Counted from the first letter of the stretch, positions 23,678 to 32,571 are shown. The stretch: DNA of 64,000 bases from 9FT-COMBO-48-23 sp963754385 (GCA_963754385.1 CAVWGE010000002.1:397185-461184), one strand, 5' to 3'. The notes: a model not told the origin generated them from the sequence alone. Made by a program: numbers and translations.

Positions 23678-26255
23678 AATCTGCCGCCTTGATGCGTTTT
23701 TGGCTCTGCTCGAGGGTGTCAAGCCACAGAACAATGGCCAGTATCTAGCTCTATGCCCTGGACACCCTGATACAAATCCCAGCCTAAGCGTAAAAGAGGC
23801 TGACGACAAGATTCTAGTCCAATGCTTTGCCGGGTGTGAGCTGGCAGACATACTGAAGCCGCTAAACTTAGAGCCTAAAGACCTGTTCTTGAATAGCCAC
23901 AAAGCAGACACAAAGCCAGAACACCGCACAATTGAAGCCGTTTACCACTATGATGGCTTTGAAGTGGTGCGAACCCGGCCCAAAGGCTTTTATCAGCGTA
24001 AGCCGGATGGCAAGGGCGGCTATATCAACAATCTTAAGGGTGTCACACTCAGCCTTTACCACCAGGACAAACTAAGAGAGGCGATAGACAACGGTGCGCC
24101 TATCTTTGTCGTTGAGGGTGAAAAAGATACCGACAACGTGCGTAAGTTGGGCATGGCGGCTACCTGTAATCCTATGGGCGCGGGCAAGTGGCGTGATTCC
24201 TACAGTGAGGCTTTCCGCGGTGCTGACCTGATTATCATACCGGACGCTGACGGCCCAGGCCGTGACCATGCGGCGCAGGTGGCACGCTCATGTTACGGTA
24301 AAGCCGTAAAAGTCCGCGTCTTAGAACTGCCAGGCGCTAAGGACACTAGCGATTGGCTAGCCATTGGACACACGGCAGATGAGCTAATACAGATTGCTAA
24401 CCAATGCTCGGACTATGAGCCACCGGCTGATACCACCTTGCCGATAATCGCGGTTGGTAAGCGCCAGCTTAGAGACCTTACTTCGGACGGCTTAAAGGCG
24501 CTGGAAGCGACGAATAAGCCGAAGCCGGACACTGAACAGCCGGCACATTTTAACCCCACTGATTACGGCAATGCCGAACGCCTGGTTACCCTCTACGGTG
24601 ATGTTATTCGGTATAGCCCGGAGCGGAAAGCATGGCTAATCTGGACAGGCAAAGTCTGGGAATGGGACATGGGCGGCGTCAAAATTGCGACGCTGGCAAA
24701 AAAGACAGCACGGAATATCTACCGAGAAGCGGCAGACGAGCCGGATGATGATAAGAGAAAAGAACTGGCAAACCACGCCAGGGCAACCGAGCACCAGGTA
24801 AGACTTGACGCCACGATTAAATCTGCCGAATCAGAGCCGGGGATGGCCGTCAGTCTGGCGGACCTTGACGCTAACCACTGGTTATTGAACGTCAGTAATG
24901 GCACTATTGACCTGAGAATTGGGGTATTGAAGCCACATGACCGAGCTGACCTGATTACGGAACTATTACCGATCGACTATGACCTGTACGACACCAGCAC
25001 CGAATGGGACACTTTCCTACACCGGATATTCAATGACAATGTTGACCTGATAGTTTATGTCCAGAGGACGCTAGGTTACAGTATCACCGGCGACCAGTCA
25101 GAGCAGGTGTTTTTCTTTCGCCATGGCAGCGGTTTTAATGGCAAGCCAACTCTGCTGAATGCTTGCCGCCTAGTGATGGGCAATTACGCGACACAAATGC
25201 CTCCAACTGCTTTCATGGTAGATAAAACCAAGCACAGCGGACCAGACGAGGCAATCTCTAGCCTCAAAAACAAGCGCCTGGTTTGTAGCACCGAATTAGA
25301 GGACGGGCAGCGCCTATCCGTCAGCCTGATGAAGCGAATGACCGGCGGGGAGCCGCTTTGGTGCGAACACAAATTTGAGCGAGGGTACAATTTCCAACCC
25401 ACACACAAACTGTGGCTTTCTGGCAACCACGAGCCAATAATCACCGATACCACAAACTCTATATGGTTCAGGCTAAAGAAGATACCATTTACGGTTGAGA
25501 TCCCAGAAGCCGACCGTAAAAAGGGCTATGCTGAATTCCTCGCTCGAGAACACGGCGCGGCGATATTAGCGTGGCTAGTGCGCGGCTGTACCGCATGGCG
25601 CGAGGACGAAAGCCTGGGGGAGCCGGAAGTGGTAAAACAGGCAGTCGCGGAATACCGCGAGAACCAGGATATCCTTCACGACTTTTTAATTGAAAGGTGC
25701 ATATTCCAAAAGAATGTCACGATAGACCAAAAGGCTTTATACGCCGATTACACAAAGTGGGCCGAGGAAAACGAATTTAACGCAATCGGCAAGCTAACTT
25801 TCAGGACACGGATACAGGAGAAGGGCGCGCTAGCAACCGTAGGGAATAGGAATGTGAGGATATGGCGGGGAATACGGCTTTTAACCAGTGAGGACGATGT
25901 TAATTCTGTTAATTCTGTTAACGATTTTTCTGAAAGTTCCTTACATGAGGCTTCTCATGGAAAAACTTTAGTGAAAATGATTAACAAGATTAACACAAGT
26001 AAAACTGATAACACTGGTGGCCTGCCGGACTACCCGGCCCCACCGGCAGCCGGTTATGCCGCCGTCTTGGGTATGCCGGTAGAGGTTGCCTTGACGGTAT
26101 GGAAGTCTAAGGGCGCGCCACCGATACACGCACCGGACGGTGACATACTTGACCTGGCGAAATTCCTTGCCGCGCCGGGAGCGCCGGAGAGCCACCTTCA
26201 GGCGGTAAGGGCATGGCTTGAGAAGCAAACGGATAAGCCGAGGGGTGAGTCATGA
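23667..26255 (+). CDS. Primase-helicase of plasmid/phage type (CHC2 + TOPRIM + D5 ATPase)
   Basis: An 862-residue replication protein. A CHC2-type zinc finger (C30-PGH33 with C53-FAG-C57) opens the chain. A TOPRIM domain follows: IFVVEGEKDTDNVRKLG and LIIIPDADGPGRDHA. Then comes a D5_N region and an SF3/D5 helicase core: GSGFNGKPTLL (Walker A position), RLVCSTELEDGQRL (Walker B) and KLWLSGNHEPIITDT (motif C). The P-loop has proline after the lysine, where GKS/GKT is usual. Linker repeats around 25905-25925 (NSVNSVN) are low complexity. GTG start 23667 has GAGGTGA upstream. It shows that the element replicates or once replicated autonomously. Confidence 0.88.
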   Translation: MSARICRLDAFLALLEGVKPQNNGQYLALCPGHPDTNPSLSVKEADDKILVQCFAGCELADILKPLNLEPKDLFLNSHKADTKPEHRTIEAVYHYDGFEVVRTRPKGFYQRKPDGKGGYINNLKGVTLSLYHQDKLREAIDNGAPIFVVEGEKDTDNVRKLGMAATCNPMGAGKWRDSYSEAFRGADLIIIPDADGPGRDHAAQVARSCYGKAVKVRVLELPGAKDTSDWLAIGHTADELIQIANQCSDYEPPADTTLPIIAVGKRQLRDLTSDGLKALEATNKPKPDTEQPAHFNPTDYGNAERLVTLYGDVIRYSPERKAWLIWTGKVWEWDMGGVKIATLAKKTARNIYREAADEPDDDKRKELANHARATEHQVRLDATIKSAESEPGMAVSLADLDANHWLLNVSNGTIDLRIGVLKPHDRADLITELLPIDYDLYDTSTEWDTFLHRIFNDNVDLIVYVQRTLGYSITGDQSEQVFFFRHGSGFNGKPTLLNACRLVMGNYATQMPPTAFMVDKTKHSGPDEAISSLKNKRLVCSTELEDGQRLSVSLMKRMTGGEPLWCEHKFERGYNFQPTHKLWLSGNHEPIITDTTNSIWFRLKKIPFTVEIPEADRKKGYAEFLAREHGAAILAWLVRGCTAWREDESLGEPEVVKQAVAEYRENQDILHDFLIERCIFQKNVTIDQKALYADYTKWAEENEFNAIGKLTFRTRIQEKGALATVGNRNVRIWRGIRLLTSEDDVNSVNSVNDFSESSLHEASHGKTLVKMINKINTSKTDNTGGLPDYPAPPAAGYAAVLGMPVEVALTVWKSKGAPPIHAPDGDILDLAKFLAAPGAPESHLQAVRAWLEKQTDKPRGES

Positions 26256-26518
26256 TAGTTTATTGTCCAAATTGCGGTAAATCGGTAGTGGTGAATGGTT
26301 TAGGACGCAAGTCACTCAATATGTCTGTCACTAAAGTTTATGACGCCTTACGGCTTCACCGTAGCGTGTTAGCGGCGGCTAATGAGCTAGGGTGTAGCCG
26401 CGCATATATCTATAAAGTCCTGAAAGCCGATGGATTAACACCGGCGGACGTAATAAAGGGATTAGCAACAAAAGATAATAGAATGTTGCATAAGGGAGCT
26501 GAAAGTGGCGGACGGTAA
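26252..26518 (+). CDS. Zinc-ribbon plus HTH protein
   Basis: An 88-residue protein whose ATG overlaps the primase stop (ATGA). The N terminus has CPNCGKSVVV, a one-sided zinc knuckle; the rest is a helix-turn-helix: VLAAANELGCSRAYIYKVLK (about 39-58). It is probably a small DNA-binding regulator or recombination directionality-type factor of the element. The recombinase gene begins 14 bp before its end. Confidence 0.65.
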   Translation: MIVYCPNCGKSVVVNGLGRKSLNMSVTKVYDALRLHRSVLAAANELGCSRAYIYKVLKADGLTPADVIKGLATKDNRMLHKGAESGGR

Positions 26519-27185
26519 GAATGAGACGGCCTTGACGGTAAGGGCGAATAATACCGCTTTACGCAACAAAACTACTCAAGTGTCCGCAATCCAGAGGGCG
26601 GAAGCCGGGGCCGCGGACTATGTACCGCACGTCAGCGCGGGCCAAGTCAAGCTGATGGCAGTGGCGGCCGGCCAGAATGGCCGGCATGGTGAGCGTAACG
26701 CCTTACTAATCAAGTTTTTGTTTGACGGTTGCTTGCGCGTGTCTGAGGCACTGGGCGTCCTTCCGGTTGACTTACAACGTACACCGGACGGTTGGGTGGT
26801 TAAAGTTATGGGCAAAGGTAATAAGCCTGGCCTGGTGGCGATATCCGCTAGCATAGCGGCGGAGCTGCAATCCTATTGCTACAGGGCAAGGATAGCGGAA
26901 ACAGGGCGCATATTTCCTGTGAGCCGATCACAGGCTTTCAGGATAGTTGGCCAGGCTTTTGATAAGGCCGGTATACTGCGTCCGTCAAAGGAACGTGACC
27001 ACGTGGGCGCTGTCCATATCCTACGGCATAGCGGCGCTATTGAGCGCCTACGGCTTACCGGCAATCCGCGAGCAGTCCAGCACCAGCTAAGGCATAAGTC
27101 CGCCTTGATGACCATGCGGTATCTAAAGACCTTGAGCGCAGATGAATCACTAAAAATACGGCAAGCAGTAGAATTTCAGTGGTGA
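26505..27185 (+). CDS. Tyrosine recombinase
   Basis: A 226-residue tyrosine recombinase of minimal size. The catalytic residues are all present: R78 in CLRVSEALG, K102/K104 in the beta-hairpin (VKVMGKGNK), H171-xx-R174 (HILRHSGA), H197 (LRHKSALMT) and nucleophile Y206 (MRYLK). The N-terminal SAM-like arm is short, about 60 residues, and no separate arm-binding domain is seen, so it is more like XerH/phage-type simple recombinases or a resolvase for dimer resolution. It starts at GTG 26505, overlapping the HTH gene. A large serine recombinase follows, so the element carries both recombinase classes. Confidence 0.85.
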   Translation: MADGKNETALTVRANNTALRNKTTQVSAIQRAEAGAADYVPHVSAGQVKLMAVAAGQNGRHGERNALLIKFLFDGCLRVSEALGVLPVDLQRTPDGWVVKVMGKGNKPGLVAISASIAAELQSYCYRARIAETGRIFPVSRSQAFRIVGQAFDKAGILRPSKERDHVGAVHILRHSGAIERLRLTGNPRAVQHQLRHKSALMTMRYLKTLSADESLKIRQAVEFQW

Positions 27186-27269
27186 ACGGCAAAGCAACTG
27201 AAAAATAATGCCAAAAAGTAGGTAAAAGGGATTGACATTATATAGACCAGCGTTATACAATCAGGTAAC

Positions 27270-27419
27270 ATGATTAAGATACTCAACTGCTTACGTTGTG
27301 GGCATGAATGGCCGAGTAGACTTGAAGGGCTACCGGCCCGTTGTCCAAAGTGTAATTCACCCTATTGGAATAAGCCGAAGGTAAAGCAATCCGGACCACA
27401 AAGGATGGTGAAGCCATGA
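27270..27419 (+). CDS. 49-residue zinc-ribbon protein of the element
   Basis: ATG 27270 with CAGGTAA upstream opens a 49-codon frame: LNCLRCGHEWPSRLE and ARCPKCNSPYWNKP give two CxxC pairs 17 residues apart, a canonical zinc ribbon. Its TGA overlaps the ATG of the serine recombinase by 4 bp, so it is coupled to it. The pair resembles recombinase operons where a tiny zinc protein accompanies the integrase; a directionality role is speculation. A possible promoter (TTGACA 27233, TATACA 27255, 16-bp spacing) lies just upstream. Confidence 0.6.
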   Translation: MIKILNCLRCGHEWPSRLEGLPARCPKCNSPYWNKPKVKQSGPQRMVKP

Positions 27420-28897
27420 TAAGAGCTGGTATCTATTGCCGGGTAAGCACAGACAATCAAGAGCGCGAAGGCACGAGCTTACAGACGCAACTAGAGAATT
27501 GCCTTACCTACTGCCAGAGCAAGGGCTACGACGTGTCCTATCGCTTTAGTGAGGCGTATAGCGGGCTTTCCCTTGAACGGCCAGAGTTGGACAAGCTACG
27601 TGAGCTGGTAAGAGCTGAGGCTATTGACGTAATTGTAATTTACAGCCTTGACAGGCTATCGCGTGACCCCACGCACGGCGTCATACTCACTCAAGAGTTT
27701 GAAAGGTATGGCATCACGCTTGAGGCGGTAAGTGAGAGTCTAGAGAGCACAGAGTTAGGCAAACTTATTAACTACATACGTGGCTTCGCCTCAAAGTTAG
27801 AAGCGGAGAAGATAAGAGAGCGTACTATGCGGGGAAAACATGCAAAGCTAAACTGCGGCAAGATGCCACAGGGTACTGGTGTCGGTATGTACGGCTATAA
27901 TTGGAATAAAGAGACAAAAAGGCGTGAAGTAAACCAGGTTGAGGCCGTTATAGTGCGAGAGATTTTTAACCGAGTAGCGAACGGGGAAAGTCTGATATCA
28001 ATAGCGCGCAGACTTAACCAAAGCGGAGTGCACACCAAAGCCACCAAAGACGATGAAAGCAAGCGTAAACTATGGCATAGCCTCACTATCAGGCGAATGG
28101 TTCGCAATTCGGGCTATATCGGTAATACCTACTTCAAGAATACTCTATTGCTGAATGTAACCCCGGCTATAGTAAGCGAAGATGTATTCCAGACTGCTAA
28201 TGCACAACTTAACAGGCCGAAGGTTAGGACGGGACGGCCAAAACATGAGTACCTGCTTAGATATCATGCCTATTGTGCGATTTGCGGAAAGCCACTTGTT
28301 GGACACTGTCTAAATAAGAAATATCGTTACTATCAGTGCAGTAATGCTAGGCCTTATGAAAATAATGGTAAGAAGTGCCAGGCCCGGTACATACGAGCCG
28401 GAGACCTTGAAGAAATAGTTTGGAGTAAGACTCAAACAGTATTAGCGAACCCTGAATTCATTCTGAGTCAACTTGCCGAAGTAACCGACACAGGAAATAT
28501 TGATGCGGTAGACGCTGAGATTAAGGAATTGGAAAAGAACTTGCGAAACTATGAGCAACGTCGGACTAATTTACTTCAAGCCCTGGAATTAGGAGAGTTC
28601 GGAAAGGACGAAGTCCTGGACCGCCTGAATAATCTCAAACGCCTGCGCCATGAAGATGAAGCCAAACTGACTGACTTACTCAAGACTAGGGACAATATCA
28701 CGAACCTAACAGAAGCCAAAATCAGGTTAGGTCCGCTCTATGACCGGGTATTGGAGAACCTACAAGATAGCACGCCAGAGATAATAAAACTGGCCCTCGA
28801 TGCGCTAGATATCAAAGTCTATGCCAGCACCGAGAGGGTAGAGATCCAAGGCGTGATTCCCCTAGAATTACCTACCACTGCACGAACATCGGCATGA
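27416..28897 (+). CDS. Large serine recombinase (integrase)
   Basis: A 493-residue large serine recombinase. The catalytic domain (1-150) has YCRVSTDNQ with nucleophile S11, YSLDRLSRDP and a long helix AEKIRERTMRGK. The Recombinase domain (about 170-270) and a zinc ribbon (CAICGKPLVGHC, then YYQCSN and KKCQARYI) follow. A coiled coil (about 350-430) closes the chain, as in phage integrases. It is a full-length, apparently functional integrase. Its last 26 bp overlap the 3' end of dnaN on the other strand, so the integration junction probably lies at 28870-28900 and the final codons are supplied by the target. Confidence 0.9.
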   Translation: MIRAGIYCRVSTDNQEREGTSLQTQLENCLTYCQSKGYDVSYRFSEAYSGLSLERPELDKLRELVRAEAIDVIVIYSLDRLSRDPTHGVILTQEFERYGITLEAVSESLESTELGKLINYIRGFASKLEAEKIRERTMRGKHAKLNCGKMPQGTGVGMYGYNWNKETKRREVNQVEAVIVREIFNRVANGESLISIARRLNQSGVHTKATKDDESKRKLWHSLTIRRMVRNSGYIGNTYFKNTLLLNVTPAIVSEDVFQTANAQLNRPKVRTGRPKHEYLLRYHAYCAICGKPLVGHCLNKKYRYYQCSNARPYENNGKKCQARYIRAGDLEEIVWSKTQTVLANPEFILSQLAEVTDTGNIDAVDAEIKELEKNLRNYEQRRTNLLQALELGEFGKDEVLDRLNNLKRLRHEDEAKLTDLLKTRDNITNLTEAKIRLGPLYDRVLENLQDSTPEIIKLALDALDIKVYASTERVEIQGVIPLELPTTARTSA

Positions 28898-29999
28898 TGA
28901 CATGGCGGTAGTTGTCGACGCCGACAGGGATGAGGACGCCGGGGCTGGAAGAAGTGGTGGTTTCCAGGGCAACCTGTTTCTGGTGAAGGACAGACAGGAC
29001 TTCGGAGAGATATTTGGCATTAAAGGCAATTTTAGCCGCCTCACCGTCAATCAAGGCGTCAATCTCACTGACGTTGTCACCGACCTCCTCAGCTCGGGCT
29101 GAGATATTCATTTTACCGGGGGTAAGCTCGACGCCGGGGGTGATGACCAGGCGGACAATGCCGCTGCCATCGCGGGCAAAAATGGAAGCCATTTTGATAG
29201 CTCGCAGAAACTCAGCCACATCAATAACAGCCCGGGTAACATAACTCTGCGGGATGAGTTGCGAGTAGTTAGGAAATGTGCCCTGGATAAGCTGGGACAC
29301 CATCTCTATATTCTTGAGCTTAAACAAAATCTGGCTCTTTTGCTGATTTACAGTGATTTCAACCGGCTCTTCCTGGTCGGTGAGAAAGCGGCTTAATTCG
29401 TTCAAAGCTCGCGCCGGCACGATTATGGCAGTTTTATTTTTAACCGGCTCTAATAGAGAGGTATTATGCACAGCTAATCTAAAGCCATCAGCCGCCGCCA
29501 GAGCCAGCTTGTCTCCATCGAATTCAAGCTGGTTCCCCGTAAGCACGGGGCGGGACTCTTCAGTAGCGGCAGCAAAGGTGACCTGGCTGATTCCTTCCCT
29601 CAAAGCTCCAATCTCAATTTTGGTAGCTAGACCATCGCTGACCTCGGGAATCGGCGGGAAGTCTTGAGCATCAAGGCCATTGATTCGAGCTTCAAAACGG
29701 GCACACTTCAGTTGAAGGGTACGCTGAGTAAGGGCGATATCAATTTTATCGTTGGGGAGAGAGCTGATGAACTCAGTGAGAAGCCGTGCAGGTATGGTAA
29801 TAGCACCTTCCTCCTCTATCTTGGCACCTACCCAGCAGCTGATGGCTATTTCAAGGTTGGTGGCGGCTAGCTTAAGACGGGACTGGTCGGTGGCTATCAG
29901 GACATTCTGGGTAATAGGTAAGGTAGTTCTCGTGGCTACAGCTCTACTGACTATGCCCAAACCCTTGTTAAGATTCTCTTGAAGGCAAGACAGCTTCAT
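28872..29999 (-). CDS. dnaN: DNA polymerase III beta sliding clamp
   Basis: A 375-residue DnaN from ATG 29999, preceded by GGGGGGTG; the in-frame codon at 30053 is less likely. Three clamp subdomains are present: MKLSCLQENLNKGLGIVSRA at the N terminus, SRPVLTGNQLEFDGDKLALA in the middle, and DNYRHVIMPMFVQW at the end. The conserved MPM near the C terminus is normally followed by two to four variable residues. Here the end coincides with the tail of the serine integrase, so FVQW may be restored by the inserted element. The beta clamp tethers polymerase to DNA at the replication fork. moaC lies 277 bp downstream in reading direction of the window but on the same strand with separate transcription. 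Confidence 0.95.
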   Translation of the reverse strand: MKLSCLQENLNKGLGIVSRAVATRTTLPITQNVLIATDQSRLKLAATNLEIAISCWVGAKIEEEGAITIPARLLTEFISSLPNDKIDIALTQRTLQLKCARFEARINGLDAQDFPPIPEVSDGLATKIEIGALREGISQVTFAAATEESRPVLTGNQLEFDGDKLALAAADGFRLAVHNTSLLEPVKNKTAIIVPARALNELSRFLTDQEEPVEITVNQQKSQILFKLKNIEMVSQLIQGTFPNYSQLIPQSYVTRAVIDVAEFLRAIKMASIFARDGSGIVRLVITPGVELTPGKMNISARAEEVGDNVSEIDALIDGEAAKIAFNAKYLSEVLSVLHQKQVALETTTSSSPGVLIPVGVDNYRHVIMPMFVQW

Positions 30000-30059
30000 G
30001 TGACACCCCCCAACAGTTGTAATGACAAAAGTATACCCCGCACGCAAGGGCAAGTCAAT

Positions 30060-30260
30060 GGTTTTGGACTAAATGTAAAAATCAAACATCAAAGGGCAGA
30101 ATGACAAGCCAAAGGGAAATCAAATATCAAACATCAAAATGTAAAATGACAGATGAAAATGCAAAATTAATCTTGTTCCTTAGAAGCGAACAGAGACGAA
30201 AATGTGCCTTTACTTTTGACTTTTGAGTTGTCATTTTGACTTTTAATCTTTGACTTGGCG
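30060..30260. repeat. AT-rich intergenic repeat (ATCAAACATCAAA type)
   Basis: AATCAAACATCAAA near 30080 and AATCAAATATCAAACATC near 30120 are followed by AAAATGTAAAATGACA. Their inverted forms (GTCATTTTGACTTTT, ATCTTTGACTT) occur at 30230-30255. Shorter copies lie at 33690-33712 and 58645-58670. This is a degenerate dispersed repeat between genes. Confidence 0.55.
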
Positions 30261-30276
30261 GTAATGTCTGTCTGCC

Positions 30277-30735
30277 TTATTCCAGCGAGATGGTGCCGCT
30301 TTTGCCACCGCTTTTCCTGGTGAGGCGTATGTTGTCCAGTCGCAGCTTTTGGTCTACGGTTTTGCACATGTCGTAGATTGTCAAGCCGCTTATGGCTACA
30401 GCAGTTAAAGCTTCCATCTCGAAGCCGGTCTTGCCGCTGCCTTTAACCGTAGCCGTGACTTCCACCGCCGGGGCTTTTTCATCTATAGAGAATTCAACAT
30501 TGATATCTTCGATAAGCAACGGGTGGCATAGCGGGATAAGGCGATGGGTCTCTTTTGCCGCCATGATGCCAGCGACACGAGCCGCCGCCAGTACATCTCC
30601 CTTGGGTAGTTTGCCCTGTTTAAGCAGCTTCAAAGTTGTCGCCTGCATCAATACCTTACCTTTAGCCTCGGCCTGTCTTCTGGTAACCGGCTTCTCCCCT
30701 ACGTCTACCATCCGAATATCCGAAGGTGAACTCAT
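30277..30735 (-). CDS. moaC: Cyclic pyranopterin monophosphate synthase MoaC
   Basis: A 152-residue MoaC of normal length. The conserved blocks are all there: RMVDVGEKPVTRRQAEA, MAAKETHRLIPLCHPL, KTGFEMEALTAVAI and TIYDMCKTVDQ, the last with the catalytic lysine and aspartate. It converts the MoaA product 3',8-cyclo-GTP into cyclic pyranopterin monophosphate, the first stable molybdopterin precursor. ATG 30735 lies one base after the moaA stop, and GGGAGGTTGAT, which also encodes the MoaA C terminus, is its ribosome-binding site. The two genes act in consecutive steps. Confidence 0.95.
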   Translation of the reverse strand: MSSPSDIRMVDVGEKPVTRRQAEAKGKVLMQATTLKLLKQGKLPKGDVLAAARVAGIMAAKETHRLIPLCHPLLIEDINVEFSIDEKAPAVEVTATVKGSGKTGFEMEALTAVAISGLTIYDMCKTVDQKLRLDNIRLTRKSGGKSGTISLE

Positions 30736-30736
30736 A

Positions 30737-31753
30737 TCAACCTCCCACCTGTGACATGAGGCGTTTCTTGGAAGTACGCCCCCGAGAGAGCTGGTGCGCC
30801 TTGGGTTTTTTCTGAATAGCTTCTGTTATGACCTGCTTCAATTTTTCCGCTGAAGCACCGCTGCGCAGTGGCTGGCGGAGGTCAATCTCCTGGTCACTGA
30901 GCAGGCAGGGGCGGAGCTTACCTTCGGCGGTAAGTCGAAGGCGGTTACAATTGAAGCAGAAATGCTGGCTGACCGGTGTGATGAAGCCGATGGTGCCACT
31001 AGCTTGAGGAAAACGAGAGTATTTGGCCGGACCATTGCCGGTGATGGGCAGACAGGGCTTCAGTTCCCCCAGACTATCGAGGCGCTCCTTTATTTCATCA
31101 GCCGGCATAAATTGAGACTGCCTATTAGCCTTCCTGCCGGTTGAATGCCCTTCCGGCGGATTATCTGTAACAAATGGCATCAGCTCGATAAAACGTACAT
31201 GCCAGCCTTCAGTTATAGTCAATTTGGCAAAATCTAAAATCTCATCGTCATTTATGTCGCGCATGACCACCATGTTGATTTTGACTGGATTCAGTCCGCA
31301 AGCCTTAGCCGCCTCAATGCCCTGCAAAACATCGCTTAACTTACGATGGCGCGTTATCCGCTCGAACTTATCTTGATTTAAGGAGTCCAGGCTGACATTG
31401 ACCCGTTTTAAGCCAGCTTCTTTAAGCTCACCGGCATAATTTCTAAGAAGAACTCCATTGGTAGTCAATGAGATGTCATCAATCGTGTCTATCCTAGCCA
31501 GCATGGCTACCAGCTCCGGCAGTCTGGCTCTGACCAGCGGCTCACCGCCGGTGAGCCTGAGCTTATTGATGCCCAGCTCCGCAGCCAGTCTGACAATCGT
31601 GGTAATCTCCTCGTAGGTGAGAATATCACTATGAGGCAGCAGACTAATGCCCTCGGCTGGCATGCAATAGATGCAACGCAGGTTGCATCGGTCGGTCACC
31701 GAGATACGAAGATAGTTAATAGGACGATTAAAAGGGTCGGAAAGTCCGGTCAT
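30737..31753 (-). CDS. moaA: GTP 3',8-cyclase MoaA
   Basis: I take ATG 31753, which overlaps the rdgB stop (ATGA) and has AGAAGGTGAAG upstream; the longer form from 31792 is unlikely. The 338-residue radical SAM enzyme has C23-xxx-C27-xx-C30 (DRCNLRCIYC) for the SAM cluster, LRLTGGEPLVR, and the C-terminal second-cluster cysteines in HFCFNCNRLRLTAEGKLRPC. It ends in GG, the conserved tail that acts in catalysis. It converts GTP to 3',8-cyclo-GTP. Molybdopterin synthesis implies molybdo- or tungsto-enzymes elsewhere in the genome. Confidence 0.95.
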   Translation of the reverse strand: MTGLSDPFNRPINYLRISVTDRCNLRCIYCMPAEGISLLPHSDILTYEEITTIVRLAAELGINKLRLTGGEPLVRARLPELVAMLARIDTIDDISLTTNGVLLRNYAGELKEAGLKRVNVSLDSLNQDKFERITRHRKLSDVLQGIEAAKACGLNPVKINMVVMRDINDDEILDFAKLTITEGWHVRFIELMPFVTDNPPEGHSTGRKANRQSQFMPADEIKERLDSLGELKPCLPITGNGPAKYSRFPQASGTIGFITPVSQHFCFNCNRLRLTAEGKLRPCLLSDQEIDLRQPLRSGASAEKLKQVITEAIQKKPKAHQLSRGRTSKKRLMSQVGG

Positions 31754-32358
31754 GTCTTCACCTTCTCTGCAAGTCGCGCAAGTATTATACATGCTTTCCG
31801 GGCGGCTTTGCCACGATGGCTAACCTGGTTTTTTGTCTCCAAGGGGAGTCCAGCTATGGTTTTACCGAATTCCGGCAGGTAAAAAACCGGGTCATAGCCA
31901 AACCCGTTCTCCCCCTTAGGTTCGAAACCTACCAACCCCTGACACTCTCCATCACATAGCTCCGTCTCTCCCTCCGGTGTAGCTATGGCGATAACACATC
32001 TGAAACGAGCCGTTCGCTTTTCCCAGGGAACATCCTTCAGTCTGGCTAGAAGATGCTCAATCCTATCCTTATCGCTAGCTTGTTCCCCGGCAAAGCGAGC
32101 TGAGATGATGCCAGGCCCGCCACCCAAAGCGTCAACCTCAAGGCCGGAATCGTCGGCCAGTGTAACCAGACCGCTCAATCTGGAATAGGTAACAGCCTTT
32201 AATCGGGCATTTTCCTCAAAAGTCTTCTTCTTCTCATCCACAGCTATATCTATACCCTCATCAGCTGGACTCACCAGCTCAAAAGGCAACCCCTTAAGTA
32301 GCTGGCAATATTCAAGGAGCTTGCCTCGATTGGTGGTAGCCAGTAATAACTTCAGCAC
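31750..32358 (-). CDS. rdgB: XTP/dITP diphosphatase (RdgB/HAM1)
   Basis: A 202-residue house-cleaning nucleotidase. LLLATTNRGKLLEYCQLL opens the protein, with the SxxxNxGK-type substrate loop; TLADDSGLEVDALGG carries the metal-binding aspartates; NGFGYDPVFYLPEFGKT and NQVSHRGKAARK are the other family blocks. It removes inosine and xanthosine triphosphates from the nucleotide pool. The GTG start at 32358 has GAGGGA upstream. It is followed by moaA with a 4-bp overlap, so rdgB-moaA-moaC form an operon, an association without an obvious metabolic link. Confidence 0.93.
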   Translation of the reverse strand: MLKLLLATTNRGKLLEYCQLLKGLPFELVSPADEGIDIAVDEKKKTFEENARLKAVTYSRLSGLVTLADDSGLEVDALGGGPGIISARFAGEQASDKDRIEHLLARLKDVPWEKRTARFRCVIAIATPEGETELCDGECQGLVGFEPKGENGFGYDPVFYLPEFGKTIAGLPLETKNQVSHRGKAARKACIILARLAEKVKT

Positions 32359-32374
32359 TTTCCCTCATCCATCA

Positions 32375-32515
32375 ATGTCATTCTGAGCCCTTCGCTTCCT
32401 GTCATTCTGAGCGTAGCGAAGAATCTCATCCCGCTCAGGATAAACTCCGCAAAGAAACTCTGGGATTCTTCGGTCGCTCTGCTCCCTCAGAATGACAGGG
32501 GACAGAATGGGATCG
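32375..32515. repeat. Inverted intergenic repeat (TGTCATTCTGAG type)
   Basis: CCTGTCATTCTGAGCGTAGC near 32397 and its inverse CTCAGAATGACAGG near 32487-32500 enclose about 80 bp, and GAAGAATCT / GGATTCTTC are also inverted. A second partial copy (GTCATTCTGAGCCCTTCGC) lies at 32379. No protein is encoded. Related to the units at 60340-60460 and 63444-63940 in style but of a different sequence family. Confidence 0.7.
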
Positions 32516-32571
32516 CCACGTCGTCCCGATGCAATCCGGACTCCTCGCGATGGCAAAATAAACACCATCAA

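Larger units (their letters stand above)
22301..28897. mobile_element. Integrated element at the 3' end of dnaN
   Basis: Contiguous genes for an HTH regulator, AbrB-like protein, primase-helicase, HTH/zinc protein, tyrosine recombinase, zinc protein and large serine integrase, packed with overlapping starts and stops, form a replicative integrated element. There are no capsid, portal or conjugation genes, so it is a satellite-like or plasmid-derived element rather than a complete prophage. The right end is placed at the dnaN stop. The left end is not defined: it could be near 22280, or further left if the small-gene cluster from 20825 belongs to it. I could not find a convincing attL copy by eye. 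Confidence 0.65.
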
